From contig NZ_CP150300.1 of assembly GCF_037991315.1 (NCBI RefSeq), positions 2,418,001 to 2,482,000 on the forward strand: a stretch of 64,000 nt of DNA, read 5' to 3'. This document shows positions 16,342 to 26,409 of this stretch, in pieces (position 1 is the stretch's first letter; each line of letters starts with the position of its first letter). The position numbers were made by a program, and so were the translations under genes. Below the pieces are notes generated by a model. It saw only the letters and a program-made list of their open reading frames with translations. It was not told the origin of the DNA and searched no databases. Source of the stretch: Paenibacillus sp. FSL H8-0079 (GTDB taxonomy: Bacteria; Bacillota; Bacilli; Paenibacillales; Paenibacillaceae).

Positions 16342-17580
16342 TTGAAACAAAGAGTAGTAATTACCGGAATGGGCGTAATGACATCGCTCGGAAAAGATTT
16401 GGAAACGTTCTGGGGCAGTTTAATGGCAGGTAAGTCCGGAATCTCTCAGATTGAGGCGTTTGATGTAAGTGAATACACGACACAGATTGCAGCCGAGATC
16501 AAGGATTTCAACCCGGAAGAATACATGGATCGCAAGGATGCTCGCAAAATGGACCGTTTTGTACAGTTTGCTGTTGCAGCTGGTTTTAAAGCCGTTGAAG
16601 ACAGTGGTCTGAAAATTAACGAGAACATTGATGCAGAGCGTTTTGGTGTATCTATCGGATCAGGTATTGGCGGATTGGGAACTTGGGAGGACCAACATAA
16701 TGCATTGCTGCAAAAAGGTCCAAAACGGGTAAGTCCATTCTTCATTCCCATGATGATCTCGAACATGGCTTCAGGCCAAATGTCCATTTCTCTTGGTGCC
16801 AAAGGGCCTAACATTAACGTTGTTACCGCTTGTGCAACAGGTACACACTCCATCGGAGATTCCTTCAAGCTGATTGCCAATGGTGATGCAGATGCCATGA
16901 TCTGTGGTGGTGCGGAAGCAACAATCAGACCAACGGGTCTTGCAGGGTTCTGTGCGATGCGCGCAATGTCAACACGTAATGACGATCCTGCGAAATCAAG
17001 CCGTCCTTTTGATACAGATCGTGATGGTTTTGTAATGGGCGAAGGCGCGGGCGTTCTGATTCTGGAATCCCTGGAACATGCTCAAAAACGTGGTGCACGT
17101 ATTTATGGTGAAGTGATCGGTTACGGTCTGACTGGCGATGCACATCACATGACAGAACCAGATCCGGACGGAGCAGCACGTTGCATGAAGATGGCACTTC
17201 GTAATGCGGGTATTGAGCCTGAAGAAGTGGATTACATCAATGCACACGGAACTTCGACACCTGTAGGCGACAGATCCGAAACGCTTGCGATCAAAAAGGC
17301 GTTTGGTGACCATGCGTACAAGCTCGCAGTGAGTTCTACTAAATCCATGACGGGCCACATGCTTGGCGCTGCTGGTGGTGTAGAAGCGGTCATCTGCGGA
17401 TTGTCACTGACACATCAGACACTGGCTCCAACGATTAACCTGGAAAATCAGGATCCGGAATGTGATCTGGATTATGTACCAAATGTTCCACGTCAAACTA
17501 AAGTCAATATTGCCATGTCCAATTCATTTGGATTCGGCGGTCACAATGCCACCATTATTCTCAAAAAATTTGAAGCATAA
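16342..17580 (+). CDS. fabF: beta-ketoacyl-ACP synthase II
   Basis: 412 residues from TTG 16342, with AGAGGTGAG upstream. FabF elongates acyl-ACP by condensation with malonyl-ACP. Seen: catalytic triad Cys164 ([10 protein letters not shown]), His302 ([11 protein letters not shown]) and His339 ([12 protein letters not shown]), and C-terminal [10 protein letters not shown]. Its stop is 13 nt from rnc. Confidence 0.97.
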   Translation: MKQRVVITGMGVMTSLGKDLETFWGSLMAGKSGISQIEAFDVSEYTTQIAAEIKDFNPEEYMDRKDARKMDRFVQFAVAAGFKAVEDSGLKINENIDAERFGVSIGSGIGGLGTWEDQHNALLQKGPKRVSPFFIPMMISNMASGQMSISLGAKGPNINVVTACATGTHSIGDSFKLIANGDADAMICGGAEATIRPTGLAGFCAMRAMSTRNDDPAKSSRPFDTDRDGFVMGEGAGVLILESLEHAQKRGARIYGEVIGYGLTGDAHHMTEPDPDGAARCMKMALRNAGIEPEEVDYINAHGTSTPVGDRSETLAIKKAFGDHAYKLAVSSTKSMTGHMLGAAGGVEAVICGLSLTHQTLAPTINLENQDPECDLDYVPNVPRQTKVNIAMSNSFGFGGHNATIILKKFEA

Positions 17581-17593
17581 GGGGCTAGTTCGT

Positions 17594-18298
17594 TTGAGTG
17601 AAGATCTGAAGCAGTTACAACACAAACTTCAAATCAAATTTGACAACAGGCAGCTTTTAAAACAAGCGTTTACCCATGCTTCTTATGTAAACGAACACCG
17701 GTTCAGTCAGCATCAGGACAACGAGCGTCTGGAGTTTCTGGGCGATGCCGTGCTGGAACTGACTGTATCGGAATACTTGTATCATTTGTATCCTAACCGT
17801 CCGGAAGGTGAATTAACTAAGCTGCGGGCATCTATTGTCTGTGAGCCTTCCCTCGTCAAATTTGCTGAAGCGTTGGGTTTTGGGCAGTATGTACTTCTTG
17901 GTAAAGGTGAGGAACTAACTGGAGGACGGACACGGCCGGCTCTGCTGGCAGATGTGTTTGAATCTTTCATTGGTGCATTGTATCTGGATCAGGGGCTTGC
18001 GCCTGTTCGGACATTTCTCGACCAGCATGTATTCCCATTAATCGTTCTGGGCAGCAAGCTGCAAATGAGTGATTACAAAACGGAACTGCAGGAACTTACT
18101 CAGCATCACAATATGGGAGCTTTGGAATACCGTATCGTTGAGGAACGGGGACCTGCCCATGAACGTGAGTTTGTCTCGGAGGTCCATATGGGTCAAGAAC
18201 GGCTTGGCAGAGGTACAGGGCGTTCCAAAAAGGAAGCGGAACAACAGGCTGCATCTGCAGCACTTGATCGACTGAAGCTTCCGGAAGCCGGAGCTTAA
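17594..18298 (+). CDS. rnc: ribonuclease III
   Basis: 234 residues. The frame is open further upstream inside fabF, but TTG 17594 follows AAGGGG with a nine-base gap and gives a normal N-terminus ([12 protein letters not shown]). RNase III cuts double-stranded RNA, processing rRNA precursors. Seen: signature [14 protein letters not shown] (43–56), [17 protein letters not shown] with the second metal-binding Glu, and a C-terminal dsRNA-binding domain ([16 protein letters not shown]). Ends at a strong terminator, the end of the fapR operon. Confidence 0.95.
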   Translation: MSEDLKQLQHKLQIKFDNRQLLKQAFTHASYVNEHRFSQHQDNERLEFLGDAVLELTVSEYLYHLYPNRPEGELTKLRASIVCEPSLVKFAEALGFGQYVLLGKGEELTGGRTRPALLADVFESFIGALYLDQGLAPVRTFLDQHVFPLIVLGSKLQMSDYKTELQELTQHHNMGALEYRIVEERGPAHEREFVSEVHMGQERLGRGTGRSKKEAEQQAASAALDRLKLPEAGA

Positions 18299-18319
18299 CC
18301 GATAGCGCATAGACAAACG

Positions 18320-18391
18320 AAGAGCAAAGAGCAGCCCGCGGGTCCGCCCCGGCGGAAGTAATCGGCCGGACTGCTTTTTGCTCTTTTTTTT
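18320..18391 (+). terminator. terminator at the end of the fapR–rnc operon
   Basis: AAGAGCAAAGAGCAG pairs with CTGCTTTTTGCTCTT, enclosing a GC-rich loop; nine T follow. Confidence 0.9.
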
Positions 18392-18429
18392 GTAAAGAGG
18401 TTCAGGGGGAGTTATCCTGATCGTTAACT

Positions 18430-18465
18430 AAATAAGTTGAACCTTGTTTTGGTTCAATTTATTTA
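18430..18465 (+). promoter_or_regulatory. smc promoter buried in a 14-bp inverted repeat
   Basis: AAATAAGTTGAACC (18430–18443) and GGTTCAATTTATTT (18451–18464) are complementary except for one G/T wobble. A sigma-A-like promoter TTGAAC (18437–18442)-N17-TATTTA (18460–18465) is contained in the repeat. This suggests either an operator overlapping the promoter or a weak bidirectional terminator. Confidence 0.5.
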
Positions 18466-18517
18466 GGCGCTTGAATGCAATACTTGAAATTTGCAAGAGG
18501 AGGTGACGAGAAACCCT

Positions 18518-21500
18518 ATGTTTTTAAAACGGATTGAATTGGGTGGATTCAAGTCATTCGCCGACAAAACGGAGATGGAATTCGTTCGTGGCATTACGGC
18601 TGTTGTAGGTCCGAACGGAAGTGGAAAGAGTAATATATCGGACGGCATCCGCTGGGTTCTGGGGGAACAAAGTGCCAAGTCGCTGCGTGGTGGCAAGATG
18701 GAAGATATCATCTTTGCAGGTAGTGACGCACGGAAGGCCGTTAATTTCGGTGAAGTTTCGTTAACGCTCGATAACGAGGATCACGCACTTGCATTGGATT
18801 TCGGTGAAGTGACGGTGACTCGTCGTGTACATCGCAGCGGAGACAGCGAATATTTTATCAACAAGCAATCTTGTCGTTTGAAGGATATCACGGAGTTGTT
18901 TATGGATACCGGCATTGGTAAAGAAGCCTACTCGATTATTGGACAGGGACGAATCGAAGAGATTCTGAGTACCCGTTCAGAGGATCGCAGGGGCATTTTT
19001 GAAGAGGCTTCAGGTATTGTTAAATATAAATCCCGCAAGCGGGATGCTACGCGCAAACTGGATGAGACAGAGCAGAATTTGCTGCGGATTCATGATCTCG
19101 TGACCGAGCTGGAAGATCAGATTGGTCCGCTTAAGGAACAATCGGAGAAAGCAATCCATTATAAGGAACTTCGTTCACAGCTCAAATCGCAGGAAATTTC
19201 CATGTATGTGTATCAGATTGAACAGATTCATGCGTCCTGGAGTAAGGCAAATGAGCGACTGCAATCGCTAAAACAGGAAGAAGTTGGACTCGCAGCGATT
19301 GTCTCTACGCATGATGCCAAGCTGGAAAATGATCGGAATGCGCTGCGTATCCTGGAAACAGAGACAGAGCAACTGCAATCCGCCTTATTGCAATTCAGTG
19401 AAGCGACGGAGAAAAGTGAAGGGCTTGGGGAACTGCTCAAGGAACGCTCGCACCATCTGCAAACGAATCAGGAGCAGCTCAAAGTAACGCTTACGGCTAG
19501 TGAAGAGAGACATCGCGAACGGGAAACCGAGCTGCTTGCACTGCGTGAGAAGTTTGGCAAGCTTGAGCATGAACTGAATGATGTGAGAAATCAGTTGTCC
19601 CAGGAAGAGGCCAAACTCATTGGTGTTACAGGTGGCATTAGCCAACAGCAAGAGGAAAGCCTCAAAGGCAACTTGCTGGAACTGATGAATCAGATGGCCC
19701 AGACACGAAATGAAATTCGTTACGTGGACCAGCAGAAAGAAACGCTGGAGCGCAGAATGAATCGCGCGGCTGAGGAATCTGGAAAATGGGAAGATCAGAA
19801 AGAGACCCTGGAAAGTCGCAAAGCGGACATTGAGAAAAAGGTTGTTCGTTTGGGCAAAGAAATCAGTGATCTACGTGGTGGTTATATTACGGAAAGCGAA
19901 CGACTCCAGTCGCTGCAGAAGCTGCTCGAAGAAAGTCGGGGCACAGTCCGTAAATGGGAACAGAAACGTGAAGCTCAGGTCTCCCGCCGCGATACGATGA
20001 AAGAGATGCAGGATGATTTTGACGGATTCATGCTGGGTGTCAAAGAGGTGCTCAAGGCTTCACGCAAAGGCACACTAAACGGTGTTCATGGAGCTGTTGC
20101 TGAACTCGTCAAAGTTCCCGAGAAGATTGAACTTGCGGTAGAGACAGCGATGGGAGCATCCTTGCAGCATGTGGTCATGGAAAATGAATCAGTTTCCAGA
20201 CAGGCGATCGCTTTCCTTAAGCAACGTCAATTGGGCCGTGCAACGTTCCTGCCTCTGGATGTCATTCGTCCACGTGCCATTGGCGCGGCTGAACGTTCCA
20301 TGATTGAAGGCATGGAGGGCTTTGTGGGGATCGGTGCTGATCTCGTACAATTCGAATCCAAGTATGCTTCGATCATTGGCAGTCTGTTAGGTAATGTTAT
20401 TATTGCCGAAACGCTGGAGGTCGCGAACAAAATTGCGGCTCGTTGCCAGTATCGTTTCCGGGTCGTGACGCTTGAAGGCGACGTGGTTAATGCAGGTGGT
20501 TCCATGACGGGTGGTAGCCAGCATAAGAAAAATGTGAGTCTGCTCAGTCGGAAACGTCAACTGGATCAGCTCGACCAGGATATTTTGGATACGGAAAATC
20601 AGATTGTGAAACTGCATCGTAGTGTGGATGATGTAAAAGTTCAACTGGAGCAGTGTCAGGACAAACTGGACGAACTTCGTCAGTCCGGTGACGATACCCG
20701 AAATGCAGAACAGCAGGCTTCGATGGAAATGAAACAGGTAGAGCATGAGCTTCGCCACGTGCTTGAACAGGTTGCTGTTGCCGGGCAGGAGAAGAGCGGG
20801 TTTACCGAAGAGATCAAAGAGCTAGATACCGCTCGCATCGTCGCTGTGAAGAAGCTGGAGCAGCTTGAAGAGGAAGAAAAAGCGACTCATCGTGCCATCC
20901 ATGCAGCTGAGTTTGCTCGGAAAGCCAATGAATCCGCGAAGGAAGAATTGCAGAGCCAACTCACTGAATTGAAAGTACGGGAAGGCAAGCTCGATCAGGA
21001 GCGATTCTCCAATGGGGAACAATTGCGGCGTCTGGAGCGGGAAGTGGAGTCGCTGGTGAAAGATCTTCGTCAGAATCGCACGTTGCTGGCTTCGATGGAG
21101 GCAGATCTCAAGAAAACACAGACCGAGAGTGTCAAGCAGATTGAAGATCTGAATCAGTACAAGCTGAAAAAAGCAGAAGCATCACAGGAGCTGGACTTCA
21201 AACGTGCTGCCCGAAGTGAGTTGTCGAAAAAGCTTGAGCTTGCCGAGAGCGAAACGAAAGAACAGCGCACGCAGTTGAAAGCGGTGGAAGAGCAGATGCG
21301 ACAGACGGAAATTTCCGTGAACCGGCTGGATGTTGAGCTGGAAAATATACTGCGGAAGCTGACGGATGAATACGAACTGGGCTATGAACTGGCTAAAGAG
21401 CGTTATCCTGTACCGGAAGATGTGGAACATACACAGGCTGAGGTACAGAAGCTCAAGCGCAGTATATCTGCTTTGGGTGAGGTTAACCTGGGAGCGATTG

Positions 21501-22087
21501 AGGAGTTCCAGCGAGTTAATGAGCGATATGAGTTCCTGAGTGAACAGAAGAATGACCTGGTGGAAGCTAAAACTACGTTGTATCAGGTTATACGGGAAAT
21601 GGAAGACGAGATGGCGAAGCGATTCAAAATCACGTTTGATGCGATCCGCCGTGAGTTCGGTACCGTGTTTACCAAGCTGTTTGGTGGGGGACGTGCTGAC
21701 CTTGTTCTGATGGACCCTGAACGTTTGCTCGATACGGGAATAGATATTGTTGCTCAGCCACCAGGTAAGAAACTGCAAAACCTGCAGCTGTTATCTGGTG
21801 GGGAGCGGGCTTTGACCGCGATGGCTTTGTTATTTGCCATTCTGCATGTCAAACCTGTACCGTTCTGTGTGCTGGATGAAGTTGAGGCAGCATTGGATGA
21901 AGCCAACGTGGTACGTTTTGCCCAGTACTTGCGTGAGTTCTCTGAACAAACCCAGTTCATCGTCGTTACCCATCGTAAAGGTACAATGGAAGAAGCGGAT
22001 GTGCTGTACGGTGTTACCATGGAAGAGGGCGGCGTATCCAAGCTCGTTTCGGTTAAACTGGAAGATGAAGAAGCTGTAATTGCCTGA
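18518..22087 (+). CDS. smc: chromosome segregation protein SMC
   Basis: 1189 residues. ATG 18518 gives the conserved MFLKRIELGGFKSFADKTE; GAGGAGGTG lies 12 bases upstream, and GTG 18503 is less likely. SMC dimers with ScpA/ScpB load at parS and extrude DNA loops to organise the chromosome. Order: Walker A GPNGSGKSN (31–39), a long coiled coil, the hinge (about 500–670, ending GGSMTGGS), the second coiled coil, signature LLSGGERALTAMALLFA, and Walker B VLDEVEAALDEANV. Full length. The order rnc–smc–ftsY is as in Bacillus. Confidence 0.97.
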   Translation: MFLKRIELGGFKSFADKTEMEFVRGITAVVGPNGSGKSNISDGIRWVLGEQSAKSLRGGKMEDIIFAGSDARKAVNFGEVSLTLDNEDHALALDFGEVTVTRRVHRSGDSEYFINKQSCRLKDITELFMDTGIGKEAYSIIGQGRIEEILSTRSEDRRGIFEEASGIVKYKSRKRDATRKLDETEQNLLRIHDLVTELEDQIGPLKEQSEKAIHYKELRSQLKSQEISMYVYQIEQIHASWSKANERLQSLKQEEVGLAAIVSTHDAKLENDRNALRILETETEQLQSALLQFSEATEKSEGLGELLKERSHHLQTNQEQLKVTLTASEERHRERETELLALREKFGKLEHELNDVRNQLSQEEAKLIGVTGGISQQQEESLKGNLLELMNQMAQTRNEIRYVDQQKETLERRMNRAAEESGKWEDQKETLESRKADIEKKVVRLGKEISDLRGGYITESERLQSLQKLLEESRGTVRKWEQKREAQVSRRDTMKEMQDDFDGFMLGVKEVLKASRKGTLNGVHGAVAELVKVPEKIELAVETAMGASLQHVVMENESVSRQAIAFLKQRQLGRATFLPLDVIRPRAIGAAERSMIEGMEGFVGIGADLVQFESKYASIIGSLLGNVIIAETLEVANKIAARCQYRFRVVTLEGDVVNAGGSMTGGSQHKKNVSLLSRKRQLDQLDQDILDTENQIVKLHRSVDDVKVQLEQCQDKLDELRQSGDDTRNAEQQASMEMKQVEHELRHVLEQVAVAGQEKSGFTEEIKELDTARIVAVKKLEQLEEEEKATHRAIHAAEFARKANESAKEELQSQLTELKVREGKLDQERFSNGEQLRRLEREVESLVKDLRQNRTLLASMEADLKKTQTESVKQIEDLNQYKLKKAEASQELDFKRAARSELSKKLELAESETKEQRTQLKAVEEQMRQTEISVNRLDVELENILRKLTDEYELGYELAKERYPVPEDVEHTQAEVQKLKRSISALGEVNLGAIEEFQRVNERYEFLSEQKNDLVEAKTTLYQVIREMEDEMAKRFKITFDAIRREFGTVFTKLFGGGRADLVLMDPERLLDTGIDIVAQPPGKKLQNLQLLSGGERALTAMALLFAILHVKPVPFCVLDEVEAALDEANVVRFAQYLREFSEQTQFIVVTHRKGTMEEADVLYGVTMEEGGVSKLVSVKLEDEEAVIA

Positions 22088-22195
22088 TCTGATCCAAACC
22101 TGCGAGACACATGAACTCATTGTATTCATTCAAATTTGATTTAGATTGAGCATCATTATCAAACGCTCAGATTATGTACACGATGGAGGGGCTTT

Positions 22196-23209
22196 ATGAG
22201 TTTTTTTAAGAAGCTTAGAGACAGCATTGCAAGCAAAACGGAGTCAGTGACCAAACAGTTCAAGGATGGATTGGAAAAGACACGTAAAGGGCTTGTGGAA
22301 AAAGTGTCGGATCTCGTTATCCGCCGCAAAAAAATCGATGAAGAGTTCTATGAAGAATTGGAAGAGATTCTTATTGGAGCAGACGTTGGTGTGAATACGG
22401 TTATGAATCTGATCGAAGATCTGCGCGTTGAGGTGAAAAAACGTAAAATTGAGGACGCGGCTGAACTGCAGCCTGTATTGTCCGAGAAACTGACGGATCT
22501 TCTTCGCAGTGAACAGAACAATGAATTGAAAATGAACCCGGATGGCATTACCGTCATTTTGTTCGTCGGCGTTAACGGTGTTGGTAAAACAACAACGATT
22601 GGCAAGCTGGCTCATCGCTTTAAACAACAAGGTAAAAAAGTCATCATGGCAGCTGGAGATACGTTCCGTGCCGGAGCTATCGAACAGTTGGAAGTATGGG
22701 GACAACGTGCCGGTGTAGATGTTATCAAGCAGCAGTCCGGTTCAGATCCAGCAGCTGTTATGTATGATGCGGTGCAGGCAGCGAAGCAACGGGGCGCAGA
22801 TGTTCTCCTCTGTGATACAGCAGGTCGTCTGCAAAATAAATCGAACCTGATGGACGAGCTTAACAAGATCTATCGTGTCATTCAGCGTGAAATTCCGGAA
22901 GCTCCGCATGAGGTACTGATGGTACTGGATGCAACAACAGGCCAAAATGCCTTGAATCAGGCTAAACTTTTCGGTGAGAAAAGCGGCGTAACTGGTCTGG
23001 TACTGACGAAACTGGATGGTACAGCTAAAGGCGGAATCGTTGTTGCGATCCGTCAGGAGTTGGACTTGCCAGTAAAACTCGTGGGACTGGGTGAGAAGAT
23101 TGACGATCTGCAGCCATTCGATTCGGAGCAATTTGTGCATGCCTTGTTCGCCGGATTGATCCAGGAACAGCCAGCTGAAAGTGCTGAAGAAGAGGAAGCT
23201 AATTCCTAG
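22196..23209 (+). CDS. ftsY: signal recognition particle receptor FtsY
   Basis: 337 residues, ATG after GGAGGGG. The FtsY GTPase docks Ffh–ribosome complexes at the membrane. Seen: a short N-terminal region with an amphipathic helix and no long acidic A domain, NG domain with G1 GVNGVGKTTT (125–134), AGDTFRAGA, DTAGR, TKLDGTAKGG and GLGEKIDDLQPF. A Glu-rich C-terminus (ESAEEEEANS) extends the usual end slightly. Confidence 0.97.
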   Translation: MSFFKKLRDSIASKTESVTKQFKDGLEKTRKGLVEKVSDLVIRRKKIDEEFYEELEEILIGADVGVNTVMNLIEDLRVEVKKRKIEDAAELQPVLSEKLTDLLRSEQNNELKMNPDGITVILFVGVNGVGKTTTIGKLAHRFKQQGKKVIMAAGDTFRAGAIEQLEVWGQRAGVDVIKQQSGSDPAAVMYDAVQAAKQRGADVLLCDTAGRLQNKSNLMDELNKIYRVIQREIPEAPHEVLMVLDATTGQNALNQAKLFGEKSGVTGLVLTKLDGTAKGGIVVAIRQELDLPVKLVGLGEKIDDLQPFDSEQFVHALFAGLIQEQPAESAEEEEANS

Positions 23210-23243
23210 ATCTTAATAAATAGAATAAATGAGTAGCGTTAAC

Positions 23244-23306
23244 CGTATTGCCAGTGATATACGTGATAAGTGTCACGTGTAATGTCACTGGCAATACGTG
23301 TATAAT
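23244..23306 (+). promoter_or_regulatory. nested palindromes over the promoter of the haemolysin III-like gene
   Basis: A 14-bp perfect stem (CGTATTGCCAGTGA 23244–23257 with 23285–23298) encloses a second perfect stem ACGTGA/TCACGT (23261–23266 and 23273–23278) around TAAGTG. TATAAT follows three bases later at 23301–23306 without a good -35. There is no T-run, so it is not a terminator. Confidence 0.55.
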
Positions 23307-23352
23307 GGGAATAAAGAAGGTAATGCTTAAAGGGTTAGAAAGGACGGTTGAA

Positions 23353-24000
23353 ATGGCCAATACTTATACCTATTCTCGCCGTGAAGAAGTCGCCAATGCG
23401 GTGACACATGGAATCGGCGCTGCACTCAGTGTAGCTGCACTGGTGCTATTGATTGTATTTTCAAGTATCAAAGGCACGGCTTGGCATGTGGTCAGTTTCA
23501 CGATCTATGGGATCACCATGTTACTGCTCTATACGAGCTCCACACTCGTGCATGCATGGAAAGATGGAAAAGTGAAAGATTTATTTGAGATTTTTGATCA
23601 TTCATCTATTTATTTGTTTATTGCCGGATCATATACTCCACTTTTGTTTATTGCTGTTCGCGGCACACTTGGATGGACCCTGTTCGGTATAATCTGGGGA
23701 ATCGCATTATTCGGCGTGATCTTTAAGGCGTTTTTCACTAAAAAGTTTTTATTCATGTCCACGATTTTCTATATTGCGATGGGCTGGCTCATCGTTATTG
23801 CCTGGCAACCGCTTATGGCTGCCATTCCTACAGGCGGAATCGTGTTGCTGGTAGCTGGAGGTCTGATGTATACACTGGGGACGCTTTTTTATGTGTGGCG
23901 TGGATTTCCATACCACCATGCGATTTGGCATCTCTTTGTGTTAGCAGGCAGTATTCTTCATTTCTTCATGGTACTGCTGTACTTGACACCACTTCGCTAG
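23353..24000 (+). CDS. haemolysin III / PAQR family membrane protein
   Basis: 215 residues from ATG 23353, nine bases after AAAGGA; upstream ATG codons lie inside the palindromic promoter region. Seven hydrophobic segments and family motifs: EEVANAVTHGIG (N-term), SSTLVHAW, FDHSSIYLFIAGSYTP and the C-terminal PYHHAIWHLFVLAGSILHF with the putative metal-binding His residues and the hydrolase-like Ser/Asp. B. subtilis homologues are YqfA/YplQ-type proteins of poorly defined membrane function; haemolysis is not established. It separates ftsY from ylxM-ffh, which are adjacent in Bacillus. Confidence 0.88.
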   Translation: MANTYTYSRREEVANAVTHGIGAALSVAALVLLIVFSSIKGTAWHVVSFTIYGITMLLLYTSSTLVHAWKDGKVKDLFEIFDHSSIYLFIAGSYTPLLFIAVRGTLGWTLFGIIWGIALFGVIFKAFFTKKFLFMSTIFYIAMGWLIVIAWQPLMAAIPTGGIVLLVAGGLMYTLGTLFYVWRGFPYHHAIWHLFVLAGSILHFFMVLLYLTPLR

Positions 24001-24008
24001 ATCACATA

Positions 24009-24052
24009 AACGGATGCATCTCCACTGGCTGAGACGCATTCGTTTTTCTTTT
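24009..24052 (+). terminator. rho-independent terminator
   Basis: AACGGATGCATCTC / GAGACGCATTCGTT stem (two wobble or mismatch positions), followed by TTTTCTTTT. Confidence 0.85.
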
Positions 24053-24178
24053 ACATAGAGGTAGAGTGTAAAGGTTATAGATCGGGGTTTGCTTGTCATG
24101 TAAAAGGGCAGAAATCACCGGTTTAGCATCGAAATGGGACGTGATCTTAGCTGTTTTTATTGTGACAAGTATTTTTGC

Positions 24179-24207
24179 TTGACAACCTGATTTGTTTTAG
24201 GTATTAT
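24179..24207 (+). promoter_or_regulatory. sigma-A promoter of ylxM–ffh
   Basis: TTGACA (24179–24184), 17 nt, TATTAT (24202–24207); start expected near 24214, about 50 nt before ylxM. Confidence 0.75.
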
Positions 24208-24262
24208 TAGGAACGTTGCAAGAGTGTAAAGTGTTTTTCCTTGACGAAGGGAGTGCCCCGAT

Positions 24263-24613
24263 GTGAGTCAAGAAAATCGGCTTGAGAAGACAAACCGGAT
24301 TAACTTACTGTTTGCTTTTTACGAATTGTTACTTACTGAGAAACAGCAGACTTTTCTAAAGTATTACTTTCATGACGATTTTTCACTTGGTGAAATTGCA
24401 GCCGAGTTTGAAATCAGCCGCCAGGCGGTATACGAGCATATCAAGCGTGCCGAACAAGTGCTGGAAAATTACGAAAGCAAGCTAGCCTTGCTGGAAAAGC
24501 ATGAACGGCGTAATCGCAATCTTGAAGATTTGCAAAATGCATTGGAACGCGCAGGCGTCTCCATTGATAACAACAAACAAATACACGATATTGTTGCCCA
24601 GCTCAGCGAATGA
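24263..24613 (+). CDS. ylxM: YlxM (UPF0122) helix-turn-helix protein
   Basis: 116 residues from GTG 24263 after AAGGGAGTG. The family resembles sigma-70 region 4 and is found next to ffh; in streptococci YlxM binds SRP components and modulates their GTPase. Seen: [20 protein letters not shown], then the helix-turn-helix [23 protein letters not shown] (about 44–66) and a C-terminal coiled coil. Ends 68 nt before ffh. Confidence 0.92.
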   Translation: MSQENRLEKTNRINLLFAFYELLLTEKQQTFLKYYFHDDFSLGEIAAEFEISRQAVYEHIKRAEQVLENYESKLALLEKHERRNRNLEDLQNALERAGVSIDNNKQIHDIVAQLSE

Positions 24614-24681
24614 GAAGATCATAACGGGTGGGTGGAACTTATCGGTCTTGAAAACAGTATTAAAGTCAAGGAGGTGGGATC

Positions 24682-26061
24682 ATGGCATTTGAAGGATTAA
24701 CGACCCGATTACAGAATGTGTTCAGTAAGCTGCGCGGCAAAGGCAAGGTATCTGATGAAGATGTAGCCGAGGCTATGCGCGAGGTACGTCTGGCATTGCT
24801 CGAAGCGGATGTAAACTTCAAAGTGGTCAAGGAATTCATCGCCAAGGTGAAAGAGAAGGCTGTCGGCAAAGAAGTGATGGAGAGCTTCACGCCAGGAATG
24901 GTCATCATCGACATCGTTAACAAGGAACTAACGGATTTGATGGGTGGAAGCCAGGCGAAACTGGCTAAAGCGAACAAACCGCCTACGGTGCTGATGATGG
25001 TTGGTTTGCAGGGTGCTGGTAAAACAACTACATCTGGTAAACTGGCTAAAATGCTGCAAAAGCAAAACAGCAGACCATTGCTTGTTGCAGGCGATATTTA
25101 TCGTCCGGCAGCGATCAAACAGTTGCAAGTACTTGGCGAGCAGATCAAAGCGCCGGTATTCACACTGGGAGATCAGACAAGCCCTGTGGAGATTGCACGT
25201 CAAGGTCTTCAACATGCCAAAGATAACGGTAATGACTATGTCATTATCGATACGGCTGGACGTCTGCATGTCGATGAAGAGCTGATGGAAGAACTTCGCC
25301 AGATTCACAGCGTAGTGAATCCGGATGAAGTCCTGCTTGTCGTAGACAGCATGACAGGTCAGGATGCGGTTAACGTAGCAGAACACTTTAACCAGCAATT
25401 GAATCTGACCGGGGTTGTCCTGACTAAGCTGGATGGCGACACTCGTGGTGGTGCCGCACTTTCCGTCAAAGCAGTTACGGGTTGTCCAATCAAGTTTGCT
25501 TCTCTTGGAGAGAAACTTGACGCTTTGGAGCCATTCCATCCAGAACGTATGGCTTCACGGATTCTCGGTATGGGTGATATGTTATCTCTGATCGAGAAAG
25601 CACAATTAAACATTGATACCGATAAAGCTAAGGAAATGGAACGGAAGATGCGTAATGCAGAATTCACGTTTGAAGATTTCCTGGAGCAGATGGATCAGGT
25701 GAAAAAGCTGGGACCAATCGATCAGATCATGGATATGATCCCTGGCATGGGTAAGATGAAACAAGCTAAGGACCTGAAGGTTGATGATAAACAAATGGGC
25801 CGGATCGAAGCGATCGTCTACTCAATGACGACTGAAGAGAAACGCAACCCGGACATGATCAACCATAGCCGCCGGAAACGTATTGCTACAGGTAGTGGAA
25901 CATCACTGGCCGAAGTAAACCGTCTGATCAAGCAATTTGATGAGATGCGCCGCATGATGAAACAGTTCTCGGATATGATGGGACCTAAAGGCGGCGGTAA
26001 AAACAAAGCTATGAAGCAGCTTAAAGGTATGGGTAAAGGAATGAAGTTTCCTTTCCGTTGA
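24682..26061 (+). CDS. ffh: signal recognition particle protein Ffh
   Basis: 459 residues, ATG after AAGGAGGTGGG. Ffh with 4.5S RNA binds signal sequences on nascent chains and targets them to FtsY. Seen: N domain, G1 GLQGAGKTT (108–116), DTAGRLHVDE, TKLDGDTRGGAALS, and a Met-rich M domain (about 320–459) with the RNA-binding SRRKRIATGSGTS stretch and a methionine-rich finger. Normal length. Confidence 0.97.
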   Translation: MAFEGLTTRLQNVFSKLRGKGKVSDEDVAEAMREVRLALLEADVNFKVVKEFIAKVKEKAVGKEVMESFTPGMVIIDIVNKELTDLMGGSQAKLAKANKPPTVLMMVGLQGAGKTTTSGKLAKMLQKQNSRPLLVAGDIYRPAAIKQLQVLGEQIKAPVFTLGDQTSPVEIARQGLQHAKDNGNDYVIIDTAGRLHVDEELMEELRQIHSVVNPDEVLLVVDSMTGQDAVNVAEHFNQQLNLTGVVLTKLDGDTRGGAALSVKAVTGCPIKFASLGEKLDALEPFHPERMASRILGMGDMLSLIEKAQLNIDTDKAKEMERKMRNAEFTFEDFLEQMDQVKKLGPIDQIMDMIPGMGKMKQAKDLKVDDKQMGRIEAIVYSMTTEEKRNPDMINHSRRKRIATGSGTSLAEVNRLIKQFDEMRRMMKQFSDMMGPKGGGKNKAMKQLKGMGKGMKFPFR

Positions 26062-26113
26062 TTAAGCGAAGCTAAATCATATACAGATTTCATTGAAGGA
26101 GGTGAATTTTCAA

Positions 26114-26386
26114 ATGGCAGTTCGTATTCGTCTGAAACGTATGGGTGCTCACAAAGCTCCTTTCTACCGCGTAGTGGTATCGGATTCCCGTTCCCCACGT
26201 GACGGTCGTTTTATCGAGGAGATCGGTTACTACAACCCGGTTGAACAACCGGCTGTTGTTAAGATCGATGAAGATAAAGCATTGGCATGGCTTCAAAACG
26301 GTGCACAAGCATCTGACACTGTCCGCAACTTGCTTAGCAAAGCGGGCGTGATGAAGAAGTTCCACGAGTCTAAATTATCTAAATAA
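26114..26386 (+). CDS. rpsP: 30S ribosomal protein S16
   Basis: 90 residues from ATG 26114, after [30 protein letters not shown] is the standard S16 start, with [16 protein letters not shown] following. Located between ffh and khpA as in Bacillus. Confidence 0.98.
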   Translation: MAVRIRLKRMGAHKAPFYRVVVSDSRSPRDGRFIEEIGYYNPVEQPAVVKIDEDKALAWLQNGAQASDTVRNLLSKAGVMKKFHESKLSK

Positions 26387-26409
26387 AGTGCTGATTCGGA
26401 GGGTCATCT

